From an uncultured Gemmata sp. (lineage in GTDB: Bacteria; Planctomycetota; Planctomycetia; Gemmatales; Gemmataceae), in NCBI GenBank assembly GCA_937924775.1, contig CALDUT010000011.1:1-64000 (forward strand): DNA of 64,000 nt, given 5' to 3'. The position numbers and the translations under genes were made by a program. Positions 1 to 9,750 of this stretch are shown here, piece after piece. Numbering within the stretch: the first letter of the stretch is position 1; each line of letters starts with the position of its first letter. Under the pieces are notes generated by a model. It did not search any database. It was not told the origin of the DNA and saw only the letters and a program-made list of their open reading frames with translations.

Positions 1-957
1 CAAGCCTTCTCGGAACTGGGTGTTTCGCTCGACGGGACGGCGGATGAGGTGCTCGCCGCCATCGATCATCCGCTGGCCGCTATGCTGCGGGAGTACCGCG
101 GCCTCGCTAAGAGAGCCGGAACCTACGGCACCGAGTGGCTCCGGTATGTCGAGAACGGCCGCGTGTATCCCCAATGGCGGCAATGCTCGACCGCGACTGG
201 CCGGATGAGCTGTTCGCATCCCAACATGCAGCAACTGCCACGGGATGCCCGCTACCGCCAATGCTTCGTGGCCTTCCCTGGCCACGTCCTCATCAAGGCC
301 GACTACTCGCAAATCGAACTGCGGTTGGCCGCCAAGATCGCCGGCGAAGAGCGGATGATCGCAGCCTATCGCAAGGGCGAAGACCTACACACGAAGACGG
401 CCCAAGCCATCCTTGGCAAGGCCGAGGTGGGCCGGTCCGAGCGGCAGTTGGCTAAGGCCATCAATTTTGGCCTTCTTTATGGCATGGGATACAAGACCTT
501 CGCCCAGTACGCCAAGCTCAACTACGGCGTTTCGCTTTCCGAGGCCGAGGCCAAGCAATACCGGGAGAAGTTCTTCCAGGCTTACCCCGGTTTAAAACGC
601 TGGCACCGCCGCCAAGCCGGAGCGACGAACGGCCGCCCGATTACGACCCGAACCTTGCTCGGCCGGCAACGGCTGGAAGTCTCGAAGTTCACCGAGAAGC
701 TGAATACCCCGGTTCAGGGTTCCGGTGCGGATGGATTGAAAACCACCCTCGCCCTGTTGTGGGAACGCCGCGCCGAGTGTCCCTCGGCCCGGGTGGTACT
801 GGCCGTGCACGATGAGCTGGTCATCGAGGTGCCCCGGGATGATGCCGAGCGGGCCCAGGAATGGCTGGTCCGCTGCATGGAGGACGGCATGCGGCCACTG
901 TTGGACCCGGTGCCTTGTGTGGTCGAAGCTACAATAGCCCCGACGTGGGGCGGATAA
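1..957 (+). CDS. DNA polymerase family A (Pol I-like), C-terminal part, 5' end outside the window
   Basis: The reading frame is open from base 1, so the gene begins upstream of the window; the first internal start-like codon is a GTG at 49. The visible 318 residues are the polymerase palm and fingers. Motif A is [11 protein letters not shown] (starting about codon 101), motif B is [14 protein letters not shown] (about codon 151) and motif C is VHDE (about codon 271). All catalytic carboxylates of family A polymerases are present. Next to an integrase at a tRNA gene, it is more likely an element- or phage-borne polymerase than the cellular polA. Whether 3'-5' exonuclease or helicase-like parts lie upstream cannot be seen. 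Confidence 0.93.
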   Translation, partial: QAFSELGVSLDGTADEVLAAIDHPLAAMLREYRGLAKRAGTYGTEWLRYVENGRVYPQWRQCSTATGRMSCSHPNMQQLPRDARYRQCFVAFPGHVLIKADYSQIELRLAAKIAGEERMIAAYRKGEDLHTKTAQAILGKAEVGRSERQLAKAINFGLLYGMGYKTFAQYAKLNYGVSLSEAEAKQYREKFFQAYPGLKRWHRRQAGATNGRPITTRTLLGRQRLEVSKFTEKLNTPVQGSGADGLKTTLALLWERRAECPSARVVLAVHDELVIEVPRDDAERAQEWLVRCMEDGMRPLLDPVPCVVEATIAPTWGG

Positions 958-1072
958 CCCGCTGCCCCAACCGGCGAGGTGCCGGTTGGGTATACTTTCT
1001 CTCACCTTTGCTGGTGGGCGGGGTGAACTCAGAACCCCTTCGCTCACAGGTCCTTCTGAGAAAGGCCACCTC

Positions 1073-2704
1073 ATGCCGACCTTGTTTCGACCGACCCGTT
1101 CTTATCGACTGCCCGAGAACGCCGTGATCGTGACCCGCAACGGCAAGCCACACGTCCGCATTCACGAGCGGGGCCAGTGGAAGCAATACCCGCTGACGGC
1201 CTGCGGCACCAAGTACCTCAAGCCGGCTGGTAAGTGGTGCGCGGATATTACCGACCCGGACGGCCGACGTCGTCGGGTCTACCTCTCCACCGTCAAGGAT
1301 GCGGCCCAAGCGATGCTGACCGAGCTACTCAAAAAGGCCGAACTGCGGAAAGCGGGGGTTCTTGACCACTACGCCGACCATCGCAAGCGTTCCTTGACCG
1401 ACTTGTTGGCCGAGTACCGCCAGCACTTGAACGCTAAGGGGGCAACGGCACGGGAAACCGATCAAACGATTCGCCGCTGCGGGCGGGTCTTCGCCGACTG
1501 CGGCTTCGCGTTGCTGTCGGACCTCGACGCCGGGGCTGCGGAACGCTGGTTGGCCGAGCGGCGAACACTCCCCAAGGCCCGAGGGGGATTCGGGCCGGCT
1601 ACCAGCAACCACTACCGCAAAGTGCTGGTGGCCTTCGGCAACTGGCTGGTCAAGTCCCGCAAACTCGCCGAGAACCCGTTCCGTCATATCCCCCGAGTGA
1701 ATGCCCAGACGGACATTCGCCGGCAGCGACGGGCACTTTCCCCCGAGGAATTCGTCCGCTTGCTCGAAGCCGCCCGGACCGGCAAGACTTATCGCCACCT
1801 GACCGGCCCCGACCGCCGCATGCTGTACCTGGTTGCCGGCCTGACCGGGCTGCGGGCCAAGGAACTGGCTAGCTTGACGCCGGAATCGTTCCGGATGGAT
1901 AACGACCCGCCCGTGGTGGTTGTGGAAGCGGCCTACTCCAAGCACCGCCGGCGGGACGAAGTGCCGTTGCACCCGGACCTGGTGGCCGAGTTGCTCCACT
2001 GGCTGGCCGGCAAGCCCGAGGGGGTTCCCCTGTGGCCCGGCAACTGGGCGCGGCACAATGAGGCCGTGGACCTGATCCGGCATGACCTGGCTGTGGCCCG
2101 TTCTCGATGGCTCCAAGAAGCCAGTTCCCCATTGGTGCGGAGTGAGCGGGAAACCTCGGACTTCCTGGCTTATCAGGATCAGGACGGGCGCTACGCCGAC
2201 TTTCACAGCTTGCGGCATCGGTTCATCACCGAGTTGGCCCGGGCCGGAGTGTCGCCCAAGGATGCCAAGGAACTGGCCCGGCATTCAACGATCACACTCA
2301 CGATGGACCGTTACGCCCACGTCGGGGTGAAGGATACGGCCGCCGCTGTGGCCCGGTTGAGTGTGCCGACCGGGCCTAGCGGGCAGTCCCATCAGCAGGT
2401 TTTCTTGGCCACCGGAACCGATGATGCTGGGGCAAGTGTGTCGCATCCTGCGCAGCAGAATTTGCTGCGCGTAGCGTCTGGCGCAGCAGAAGGCGGTGAC
2501 GAACGAGTACGTTTGACCACTGTCGAGAAATTGGACAGTTACTCCGAAGTGCTGACTAGTAAGTGGGTTGGGGATAATCAAGGAGAAGTGAGGACGTTTG
2601 AGGAAGTATGCCCGACAGGAGTTGAACCTGTAACCTTCGGCTCCGGAGGCCGACGCTCTATCCAGTTGAGCTACGGGCACGCACCTATTCACCAAGAACT
2701 ATAG
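1073..2704 (+). CDS. Tyrosine recombinase / phage-type integrase running antisense through tRNA-Arg
   Basis: Protein of about 543 residues. The start at 1073 ([11 protein letters not shown]) is chosen because GAGAAAGG lies about 8 bases upstream; the frame is open further back to 986. An N-terminal region and a SAM-like core-binding domain (about residues 105-210) precede the catalytic domain. Catalytic signatures are TGLRAKEL (Arg about 260), HSLRHR (about 379-384), ARHS (about 401-404) and DRYAH with the nucleophile Tyr near 413. About 130 residues follow the Tyr, which is long for the family. The last 30 or so are encoded by the antisense strand of tRNA-Arg (2607-2680) and flanking host DNA. 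The gene sits at the 3' end of the tRNA, the usual place for an integrase next to its attachment site. Confidence 0.93.
   Translation: MPTLFRPTRSYRLPENAVIVTRNGKPHVRIHERGQWKQYPLTACGTKYLKPAGKWCADITDPDGRRRRVYLSTVKDAAQAMLTELLKKAELRKAGVLDHYADHRKRSLTDLLAEYRQHLNAKGATARETDQTIRRCGRVFADCGFALLSDLDAGAAERWLAERRTLPKARGGFGPATSNHYRKVLVAFGNWLVKSRKLAENPFRHIPRVNAQTDIRRQRRALSPEEFVRLLEAARTGKTYRHLTGPDRRMLYLVAGLTGLRAKELASLTPESFRMDNDPPVVVVEAAYSKHRRRDEVPLHPDLVAELLHWLAGKPEGVPLWPGNWARHNEAVDLIRHDLAVARSRWLQEASSPLVRSERETSDFLAYQDQDGRYADFHSLRHRFITELARAGVSPKDAKELARHSTITLTMDRYAHVGVKDTAAAVARLSVPTGPSGQSHQQVFLATGTDDAGASVSHPAQQNLLRVASGAAEGGDERVRLTTVEKLDSYSEVLTSKWVGDNQGEVRTFEEVCPTGVEPVTFGSGGRRSIQLSYGHAPIHQEL
2607..2650. other. Probable attachment site (att) in the 3' half of tRNA-Arg
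   Basis: Inferred, not directly seen as a repeat. A tyrosine recombinase gene ends against the 3' end of this tRNA, and such elements normally integrate into the anticodon-to-3' part of the tRNA and restore it. The second copy of the core would lie left of the window, beyond the polymerase gene. The exact core cannot be set from one end. Confidence 0.5.
2607..2680 (-). tRNA. tRNA-Arg (anticodon CCG)
   Basis: The reverse complement folds into a standard cloverleaf of 74 nt. The acceptor stem is GTGCCCG with CGGGCAT (one G-U pair at the end), the D-stem GCTC/GAGC, the anticodon stem TCGGC/GCCGA around loop CTCCGGA, and the T-arm ACAGG-TTCAACT-CCTGT. The discriminator base is A and CCA is not encoded. 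The 3' end faces the integrase, as expected for a tRNA used as an integration target. The integrase frame crosses the whole gene on the opposite strand. Confidence 0.95.
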
Positions 2705-3068
2705 CCGCTGGCGGCTTTGCGGACAAGGTCTGCCGGCAGCTCCACAACTTCCAATAATCCCACCGATGCCTTCCAACAGTCTCACCAACAGCCGCGCTCC
2801 AACCTTCCAAGCCTCCACAAGTTCCCGTCATTTCACTAACAACTTCCACAGCGCGTCCAGCCCCTCGGCAGTTCAGCCGGCAGTGCTCTCCTTGCGTCAA
2901 GGAGGGACCGCGATCGATTTCTTGGCAACGCGCGATGTAAGCGGATCAAGTCCCGTGTAAAGTAGGCTTCACCGTCTTTGCCACAGGTGAGCTAACAGGT
3001 GGGTGGCGGGCCGCCGGCCACGAAACCCGGATGTAGTATGCTCCACCGTCTTTGCCGAGGACATGCGG
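2705..3068. other. Intergenic region with a short direct repeat, no gene recognised
   Basis: No convincing coding region was found on either strand; short frames here lack ribosome sites and recognisable motifs. The 13-mer CACCGTCTTTGCC occurs at 2970-2982 and again at 3044-3056, just before the uracil-DNA glycosylase start. This may be a small duplication of the promoter or leader. Confidence 0.6.
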
Positions 3069-3968
3069 ATGGCCAAAAAGAAGCCCCAATCGGAAACTCC
3101 CTCGCTATTTGATGAAGAAGCGACTTCGGCACCTGGTGCGGAAGAGCCGGCCCGTGAAGGTAAGACTTCCCAAAAGATTGGCCGTTCGGAGACAACAGCC
3201 GCGCCGCCGGCCAGCGCAAACGCTGAAGAACTGCCCTCCTTGCCCCCCGGCGTACCGGGATTGCCCGCGGACCTGGATCCGTCGTGGTTGGCCGCGTTGA
3301 ATCCCGAGACGCGGAAACCCTATTGGGCCGAATTGGCCAAATTCGTCGCGGAGGAGCGGAAGAAAGCCACGGTTTTCCCGCCGGCCGCCGAGGTCTTCAA
3401 TGCGTTTCGCTACACTCCACTCAACAAAGTCAAGGTGCTTCTTTTAGGCCAAGACCCATACCCGGGGGCGGGGCAAGCCCACGGCTTGTGCTTTTCGGTG
3501 CGGCCCGGGGTCCGGCTGCCGGGTTCACTTCGGAACATCTATCAGGAATTGGAAGAGGATCTGGGCATTAAACCGGTGAAACACGGTTATCTGGTCTGTT
3601 GGGCGAAGCAGGGGGTACTGCTTCTGAATGCTTGCCTGACGGTGCGTGAGGGGGCCCCGAATTCGCATGCGGGCAAGGGGTGGGAACAATTCACCGACGC
3701 GGCTATTCGCGCCGTCAATGCCCAACCGCGGACGATTGTTTTTCTGTTGTGGGGCGCGTATGCCCAGAAGAAAATTCCCCTGATAGATACGCGTCGGCAC
3801 GTCATTCTCAAGTCAGCCCATCCATCGCCGCTGTCGGCGGCCAATGGCTTTTTGGGCAGCAAACCCTTCTCGAAGGTCAATGCGGCTCTGATTGCCTCGG
3901 GGCAGGAGCCGATCGATTGGCGATTACCCGAGAACCCTGAGGAATGCCACCAGAGCCAGCAGAAGTAG
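3069..3968 (+). CDS. ung: Uracil-DNA glycosylase, family 1, with a low-complexity N-terminal extension
   Basis: Removes uracil from DNA as the first step of base excision repair. Family 1 motifs are clear: GQDPYP with the catalytic Asp (about residue 129) and HPSPLS with the catalytic His (about 250). The core is normal in length, but about 75 residues rich in Ala, Pro, Ser and Glu precede it, making the protein about 299 residues against roughly 220-230 for typical Ung. The start at 3069 is preferred over the ATG at 3063 because GAGG lies about 9 bases upstream; the frame is open to 3003. It appears to be a single-gene unit. Confidence 0.93.
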   Translation: MAKKKPQSETPSLFDEEATSAPGAEEPAREGKTSQKIGRSETTAAPPASANAEELPSLPPGVPGLPADLDPSWLAALNPETRKPYWAELAKFVAEERKKATVFPPAAEVFNAFRYTPLNKVKVLLLGQDPYPGAGQAHGLCFSVRPGVRLPGSLRNIYQELEEDLGIKPVKHGYLVCWAKQGVLLLNACLTVREGAPNSHAGKGWEQFTDAAIRAVNAQPRTIVFLLWGAYAQKKIPLIDTRRHVILKSAHPSPLSAANGFLGSKPFSKVNAALIASGQEPIDWRLPENPEECHQSQQK

Positions 3969-4006
3969 CCCGGGGGTGAAGCGGCGCGGATTGATTCGGG
4001 GCCCGC

Positions 4007-5737
4007 TCAATGGTCGGAGGCTTGGGGCGGGGACGCTGCGAGCGGAAAGCGGAGACGGAACGTCGTTCCATGCAGCGGGGCCGATTCAATTTCCAATGTG
4101 GCCCGGTGATGGTCGAGAACCATTGCGACAAACGATAGCCCCAAACCCATGCCCGCGCTGTAGCCTTCGTACAGGGCGTTGTCGCGTTTGGTGCTGAAAT
4201 GGGTTTTGAGGCAGTTGCGGCGGACTTCGTCGGTCATGCCGATGCCATTGTCGCGGACTTCCAAGAGGATGTGGTCGCCATCCTCACGGGTCCTGAGCCA
4301 AACTTCCCCGCGCCAAGCCGCGGCTTCGAGGAGTTTTTTCTTGCGAATGGCCGGATCAGTTTCGCGTTTGGCTTCGTCGCGGAGGTAATTGCGCATCTCG
4401 AAGGTCGCATCACGGGCGTTGAAGAGAAGATTTTCGATCGCTTGTTGCAGATGTGATAAATCGCCGGTGATGTAGGCCGGTTCACTGGGGACATCTGCCT
4501 GGAGCGTCAATTTCCATTTTTCTCGGCCCATATCCATCCATGTTTGTTGGGTTTCCCGGACCAAGGCGTTGAGATCGACGTGGGTGATTTCCGCGTTGGT
4601 GGGGTCGCGTCGGACCGTGCGGAGAATCTGCTGAAGCCGCTCGGTCACGGTGCCAAGGGTGTTTTTCACCTCTGCGAGCATCTGCTGTTGTTCGTGGTCG
4701 CGGGCCGCTTCCATGCACCGGGTCAGCAGATCGTTGGGCCGCACGAGCAGATTTTTGATGTTATGGGCGTAACTACCTGCCATAATTCCAATGCTGGCAT
4801 ACAGTTGTGACCGCATTTCCAAAGCCGACCGTTCCGCTTCCGCCGCCCGGTTGGCTAACTTGGCCGCTTCGAGTTCCTGTTCGAGCAATTTCCGAGTCAG
4901 TTCTTCGGTGGCTCGTTCGGCTTCCTGCTGTTTGACGCGGGTTTCCAGGAGGTGCCGTTCCATGAGTTCCCGTTCGACCTGGGCGGCCAGAAGTTCCCGC
5001 TGGCGGTGTTCGGCTTCCACCGCGGCCCGCCATTTTTCCAACTCCCGCAACCGTTCGCGACGCAAGAAACGCCCGACTAAATACACCGCGATGAGCATCG
5101 TGGGAACCAGGATGGCCGCTGCCAGCATCTGCCAGAAGCGGTATTCATCCTGCTGTTTTTGGATCCGGTTGAAGGAATGCAGTTGATAAATACACCGGAC
5201 AGTGGCGGTACCGGGGGTGCGGGGCAGCGGGGTTTGGTATTCGAGAGTACGGAGCTGTTCTTGAGCCGGGCCGCCGGGACGGGGCTTGGGCGAAGTCCAA
5301 CCGATGGGTGGAAGGGCTTCTCCGTCGCGATTGGTGACGCCCGAAAATTCGATCTCTATCGAATAGACATTAGGGAATAACGGGAGTTGGCTACCGTACA
5401 TGCGTGTGGGTTCGACCAAAGCCCGCAGATGCTCGTCGATTTCAGCCCGCTTGGTCGTTACCCGTTCGGCGTGGTCGATCCCGCGATTCTCGGCAGTGAG
5501 CAATTCGACATATTCACGCACCAGTTCTGCCAGGGTTTTGCGAAAAATCCGGGTATTGTCGAGCCATTCGCGGACGTTGGCCCGGTCCGATTCTTCACTC
5601 CAAAGGGCGCGGGTATACAGCAGCCAGCCGAGCAGACCCACCAACACGGCCCACAGCACCGCCAACGGGGCCAGCCGGCCCATGTAGCGGCCCACCGCCA
5701 GCGGAGGAGCCTCGGGAATGGGATTGGCCGCGGTCAT
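4007..5737 (-). CDS. Membrane sensor histidine kinase
   Basis: About 576 residues. Transmembrane segments near residues 22-41 and 198-222 flank an extracytoplasmic sensor region of about 155 residues with no domain I can name. A long Glu/Arg-rich coiled coil follows (about 225-310). The phospho-acceptor box is SYAHNIKNLL (His about 323), with Asn in place of the usual Glu after His. The ATPase has an N-box (ENLLFNARDA, about 436), DNGIGM (about 499) and GMGLGLSF (about 531). The start is the ATG at 5737, overlapping the TGA of the upstream gene (ATGA), so the two are translationally coupled. No response regulator gene is adjacent. An inter-helix segment rich in Lys and Arg between the N-box and G1 box is longer than usual. 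Confidence 0.88.
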   Translation of the reverse strand: MTAANPIPEAPPLAVGRYMGRLAPLAVLWAVLVGLLGWLLYTRALWSEESDRANVREWLDNTRIFRKTLAELVREYVELLTAENRGIDHAERVTTKRAEIDEHLRALVEPTRMYGSQLPLFPNVYSIEIEFSGVTNRDGEALPPIGWTSPKPRPGGPAQEQLRTLEYQTPLPRTPGTATVRCIYQLHSFNRIQKQQDEYRFWQMLAAAILVPTMLIAVYLVGRFLRRERLRELEKWRAAVEAEHRQRELLAAQVERELMERHLLETRVKQQEAERATEELTRKLLEQELEAAKLANRAAEAERSALEMRSQLYASIGIMAGSYAHNIKNLLVRPNDLLTRCMEAARDHEQQQMLAEVKNTLGTVTERLQQILRTVRRDPTNAEITHVDLNALVRETQQTWMDMGREKWKLTLQADVPSEPAYITGDLSHLQQAIENLLFNARDATFEMRNYLRDEAKRETDPAIRKKKLLEAAAWRGEVWLRTREDGDHILLEVRDNGIGMTDEVRRNCLKTHFSTKRDNALYEGYSAGMGLGLSFVAMVLDHHRATLEIESAPLHGTTFRLRFPLAASPPQASDH

Positions 5738-7398
5738 TCGCCCATTCCTCCCGTGCCCAGGCGGTTCGTTTGAATGATCGGCCGCGTGTGGATGCGACCC
5801 CAGGCCATGTTCTCCTGCCGTGTCCAAACTTCAATTGTGGCATCGGGATACGTTACAACTCCTTCAGCCCGTGGGGCCGGACGCAGAACAACAACGTGTT
5901 CTCCAGAACCAGCCAGCCGATTGCCCGATTCACAATCGAAAAACGGTGGATCGAGGCTCTCGAACCGTTGCCGTAGCGTGTCGGCCCCGTCGATGAGTCG
6001 GTCGGTTCCTTCCGGAAACGCCGCACGAACGAGAACGCCACACATCAGGGTGAAAAGCTGAATGTCTTCGGTGCTGTTTTTCACCGCGCCCGGTTGCGCC
6101 GGCGGCGGCAGTTCGTAACCCGGCGGCGCGACGGCACCACCGGGTTCATCCCAATCGAACGGGTTAGCGTGGGTGAAGAGGACCAGAGGAATGGGGATGG
6201 ACCGAACCGGCCACATCACGTCGCCATCGCGAAACAGGGCATTGATCGGAATCCCATCCCCGGTGACAGCGACCAAGCGTCGGGCCGCGCCGGGAGTTCC
6301 CAACGCCAGCGCCCCCAGCACCCGCCGCGCGGGGGCGGTGACCGTCGGAATCACCAGAATGGTTCGTTCCCCTCGGCGGGGTAAATTCGCCAGGATATGA
6401 TCGACCACGTGGGCTTCAAAGGGATTAGGCCGCGTCAGCCGCCCGGTGCTGAAAGGAATCAAACTCGATTCCACGAAAAGCCGTGGGCGTCCGGGTCGTT
6501 CCCCTTGCTCGGCGAGGGCCGCGCGGAACTGCTGGGCCAAATCGAGCGAGTAAGGATCGTCTTTCCAAATCATAGCGAAGGCCTGCCAGCCGGGCCGTTC
6601 GACAGTCTGGCTAGCGAAGGCCGGCACGCCAGGAACTGTCGCGAGCATCTCGGCCAACCCCGGCAGTACGGCCCAGGGCCCCGCGGCCGCCCCCGGGATC
6701 AATCGAAGCCCCGGTAAGACAACTGGGCCGGGCCGCAACTCCGGATCATTCATCACAAAATCCGTGACCGCGTCGGCCATTTGCCGGTTGGTGAAGCAAA
6801 ACCGGTAGGATCTTTCATAAAGACTTAATAATTTGGGCGGTTGATAGTCGGGTCGGTAACTATCTTCTTCCAAGTACACCGATTCCGCGGTGGCCGTGGC
6901 TAGCAGCAACAGGGGCTTCTGCCCCGGCCAGGTGGTCGCGGCCATGGATTCTGCCAGTTCGCGTGCCCGATCGCTGGACCAGCCACCGATGATCGCTAGC
7001 GGGGCGGGGTCGCGTGCGGCCAGCGCGTGGATCCACGCCGCGGTCGGGGCGTCGTCGGTGATCTTGTACCAACGCACGCGAATGCGGCCGGCGAAGCCTT
7101 CCCGTGCAATCACCACTTCCGGCACGGCGGTGGTGCGATCAGGGAAGGCCGCGGAATCGTCCACGCGCAAGCCGCGGGGACCATCGGCGGTGGCCATTTC
7201 CGCACGCTTGAGGCCCCACACAAAATGTTCCCACGTTTCGCCACTGGTGGGAATGTGCATCCACGCGATTTCATGGTCGCCGCTGGGTACCGGTCGTGGT
7301 TTGGCCACTTCCAGCCCCCGCCACCAACTGCTGATCCGCCAGACCACCCCGCCAGTTCCGGCCACGATCAGCACCAACGCCACAAGCCACCCACGCAT
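5734..7398 (-). CDS. Membrane-anchored periplasmic protein resembling a periplasmic-binding fold, partner of the kinase
   Basis: 554 residues with an N-terminal hydrophobic segment (about 3-23) that may be a signal anchor. The rest alternates hydrophobic strands and helices, with segments such as LAIIGGW and LLLLAT, in the style of type 1 periplasmic-binding proteins. The assignment is tentative because no diagnostic motif was found. The stop overlaps the start of the histidine kinase by 4 bases. Co-translation suggests it senses a ligand or physical state and passes it to the kinase. Function unknown otherwise. Confidence 0.6.
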   Translation of the reverse strand: MRGWLVALVLIVAGTGGVVWRISSWWRGLEVAKPRPVPSGDHEIAWMHIPTSGETWEHFVWGLKRAEMATADGPRGLRVDDSAAFPDRTTAVPEVVIAREGFAGRIRVRWYKITDDAPTAAWIHALAARDPAPLAIIGGWSSDRARELAESMAATTWPGQKPLLLLATATAESVYLEEDSYRPDYQPPKLLSLYERSYRFCFTNRQMADAVTDFVMNDPELRPGPVVLPGLRLIPGAAAGPWAVLPGLAEMLATVPGVPAFASQTVERPGWQAFAMIWKDDPYSLDLAQQFRAALAEQGERPGRPRLFVESSLIPFSTGRLTRPNPFEAHVVDHILANLPRRGERTILVIPTVTAPARRVLGALALGTPGAARRLVAVTGDGIPINALFRDGDVMWPVRSIPIPLVLFTHANPFDWDEPGGAVAPPGYELPPPAQPGAVKNSTEDIQLFTLMCGVLVRAAFPEGTDRLIDGADTLRQRFESLDPPFFDCESGNRLAGSGEHVVVLRPAPRAEGVVTYPDATIEVWTRQENMAWGRIHTRPIIQTNRLGTGGMGE

Positions 7399-7616
7399 AA
7401 CGCAACCTCAGCCATCCCGGTGAGCTGTTCCTCACTTTAGCAAAAGGGTGGACTGTCAGCCGAGGGCAACTGCCCAGCTTGGCAGTCGCGAAACGCTCGG
7501 TAACACGCCAGTTCCCTTTTCCGGGGCACTCTTGCTTCCCGCCCCGGCACAGGTAAAACAATCGGAACGCACTACCGCGGGAGCCAAAACACCTGGACTT
7601 TATGGGAGGTTTGACT

Positions 7617-8639
7617 GTGGTCCGCACCCGTTATGTTGTCGCCGCATTGCTGGGCATCGGTCTGGCGGCCGTTGCTGGCGGCCAAGAACCCCGGGCGTTT
7701 ACCCTGAAATTCAAAAATGAGAAGGGCGAATTTGTCCCGTTTTATCAAGAAATGACGACCGAAGTCACCCAACAAATCAAAGTGCAAGGGCAAGACCTCG
7801 CGCAACAGCAAAAAAGCCAATTCTTCTACCAATGGACACCCATCAAAGAAGAGCCGGTGGAAGAAGGGATGGAGAAATTCTCCCGCGTCACGCTCAAGCA
7901 GCGGATCGAAGGGTTGAAGATGAATATCGACATTTCCGGCAACCCCATCAACTACGACTCCACCCAACCCGCGCAACCTGGTAGTGCCGGCAACCCCGGT
8001 TTGGTCGATTTCTTCAAAAACCTCAAGGATCTGGAACTGACTGTCGTTTTGGGCAAAAACTACAAGGTTGAAAAGGTGGACGGCAAAAACGAGTTCATTG
8101 CCAAGCTCGGCGCTGGCAGCGGGCAGATGGATCAGTTGCTCAAGAAGGTAATGACGGAAGATGCCCTCAAAGAAATGGCCGATCCTACCTACAAGCTGCT
8201 GCCCGACGGCCCCAAGAAAAAAGATGACAAGTGGGAACGCAAAACCACCCTCAACCTCGGCCCCATCGGTTCCTACGAACTGACCTATAAATTCACCCAC
8301 ATGGGAACGGAAACCCAAGGGGAATACAAGGATATGGACAAAATCCAGGTGGAAGCGGTGATCCAATACACCGCACCGAAGGACACCACTGACCCGCTCC
8401 TGTTCCGCATCAAAGAAGGCAGCACTCTGAAAACCGAACCCAAGAGTGAAGGCGTGGTTTACTACGATCCCAAGAATCAACGGATTGCCTTTGCCCGCTT
8501 GGAGTTGAAGCTCAAAGGCGATCTGACAGTGGTCATCGGTGGGGCGGATACCAAAGTGGAACTGACGCAGCAGCAACTGACCACGATCCGCACCAGCGAC
8601 AAGAGCTTCCTCGCCCCGGCGGAAACGAAACAACCCTGA
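7617..8639 (+). CDS. Secreted protein, DUF6263-like
   Basis: About 340 residues with a signal peptide (hydrophobic about 7-20, then AVAGGQ). The mature part is rich in Lys, Glu, Gln and Thr, predicted mostly beta, with no catalytic motif. The general pattern matches planctomycete secreted proteins of the DUF6263 type; I recognise the style rather than a defined function. The start is a GTG at 7617, chosen because GGAGG sits at 7605-7609; an in-frame ATG at 7602 overlaps that ribosome site and is unlikely. Confidence 0.65.
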   Translation: MVRTRYVVAALLGIGLAAVAGGQEPRAFTLKFKNEKGEFVPFYQEMTTEVTQQIKVQGQDLAQQQKSQFFYQWTPIKEEPVEEGMEKFSRVTLKQRIEGLKMNIDISGNPINYDSTQPAQPGSAGNPGLVDFFKNLKDLELTVVLGKNYKVEKVDGKNEFIAKLGAGSGQMDQLLKKVMTEDALKEMADPTYKLLPDGPKKKDDKWERKTTLNLGPIGSYELTYKFTHMGTETQGEYKDMDKIQVEAVIQYTAPKDTTDPLLFRIKEGSTLKTEPKSEGVVYYDPKNQRIAFARLELKLKGDLTVVIGGADTKVELTQQQLTTIRTSDKSFLAPAETKQP

Positions 8640-8719
8640 TCCGCGATCGCGTTCTATTGCGACCTGGCTGCCCGGTGCCTACCTGCCGGGCGGTTGTTGT
8701 TTCGTGGGGGTGCTCCGTC

Positions 8720-9601
8720 ATGACTGTGGCGATTTTCGGGGCGGCCGGCCAACTCGGGCGTGATCTGGTGCCGCGGATGGCCGCTCTCGACGAGGACGTG
8801 ATCGCTCTGACTCGCACTGACGGAGACTTCACTCAGCCACTGTCCATTCGAACCTTCTTGGCCACACAGCGGCCGCGGTGGGTTATCAATTGCGCGGCGT
8901 ACAACTTCGTAGACCGAGCTGAAACGGAACCCGAGGCGGCGTTCGCCGTCAACGCGGTAGCGGTCCAAGTTCTCGCGGAAGCCTGCCGCGCGATGGGCAC
9001 CAAGTTGGTTCATTTCAGCACCGATTACGTTTTCGGCCGCGACGAATCCCGCCAGACACCCTACCGCGAAGACGACCCACCGGGCCCGGTCAATGTCTAT
9101 GGGCAAAGCAAGTGGCGCGGGGAACAAGCCGTTCTGGCTGCGTCTGTGGGGCATCTGGTGATCCGGACCTGCGGCTTGTATGGGGTGTGGGGAAGTGGTG
9201 GCAAAGGAAGGAATTTTGTTGAGACGATGTTGCGATTAGCTGCCGCCGGGCAACCGCTCCGCGTGGTCAACGATCAACGCTGCTCCCCCAGCTATACGGT
9301 GGATGTGGCGGAAACCACAGTGGAACTGCTGCGTCGCGACGCGGAAGGGGTGTTCCATGTCACCAATACAGGCGACTGCACCTGGTACGAGTTCGCGGTC
9401 GAGATTTTCCGCCAAGCCGGGCTGGAACCCGAGCTGACCCCGATCACCAGCCGCGACTACGGGGCCACGGCGCGTCGGCCGGCCTACAGCGTGCTGTCAA
9501 CCCAAAAGCTGACGTCCATAGGACTTCCGTCGCCACGCCCTTGGCCCAAAGCCCTCGCAGCCTATCTCAAAGAGCGGGGAATGAAATCCACACTGACGTG
9601 A
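8720..9601 (+). CDS. RmlD-like dTDP-4-dehydrorhamnose reductase / NAD-dependent epimerase family
   Basis: About 293 residues. The Rossmann motif GAAGQLG is at residues 8-14, FSTDYVF follows near 100-106, and the catalytic YGQSK (YxxxK) is about 127-131. This is the extended SDR family that makes dTDP-L-rhamnose by reducing dTDP-4-dehydrorhamnose. No other rml gene is nearby, so the substrate may differ. The start is the ATG at 8720 (MTVAIFG); the frame is open to 8657, but those residues are not conserved-looking. Confidence 0.85.
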   Translation: MTVAIFGAAGQLGRDLVPRMAALDEDVIALTRTDGDFTQPLSIRTFLATQRPRWVINCAAYNFVDRAETEPEAAFAVNAVAVQVLAEACRAMGTKLVHFSTDYVFGRDESRQTPYREDDPPGPVNVYGQSKWRGEQAVLAASVGHLVIRTCGLYGVWGSGGKGRNFVETMLRLAAAGQPLRVVNDQRCSPSYTVDVAETTVELLRRDAEGVFHVTNTGDCTWYEFAVEIFRQAGLEPELTPITSRDYGATARRPAYSVLSTQKLTSIGLPSPRPWPKALAAYLKERGMKSTLT

Positions 9602-9750
9602 CTGGCAACCACGACTCGGGGGTGTTCCTTCCTATCCCAGCAAATTTTCGGAAATCAAGCATCGAGGCCTTGACTGAAGTTGCGAGAGTCACAAAACTAA
9701 ATGAGACAGAATCTCAATAAGTGCGTTTCGACTTCTTGCTGGTTGAAGTC

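Noticed and set aside
2705-2990. Short frames between tRNA-Arg and the uracil-DNA glycosylase
   Set aside because: Low-complexity, no ribosome site, no recognisable motif.
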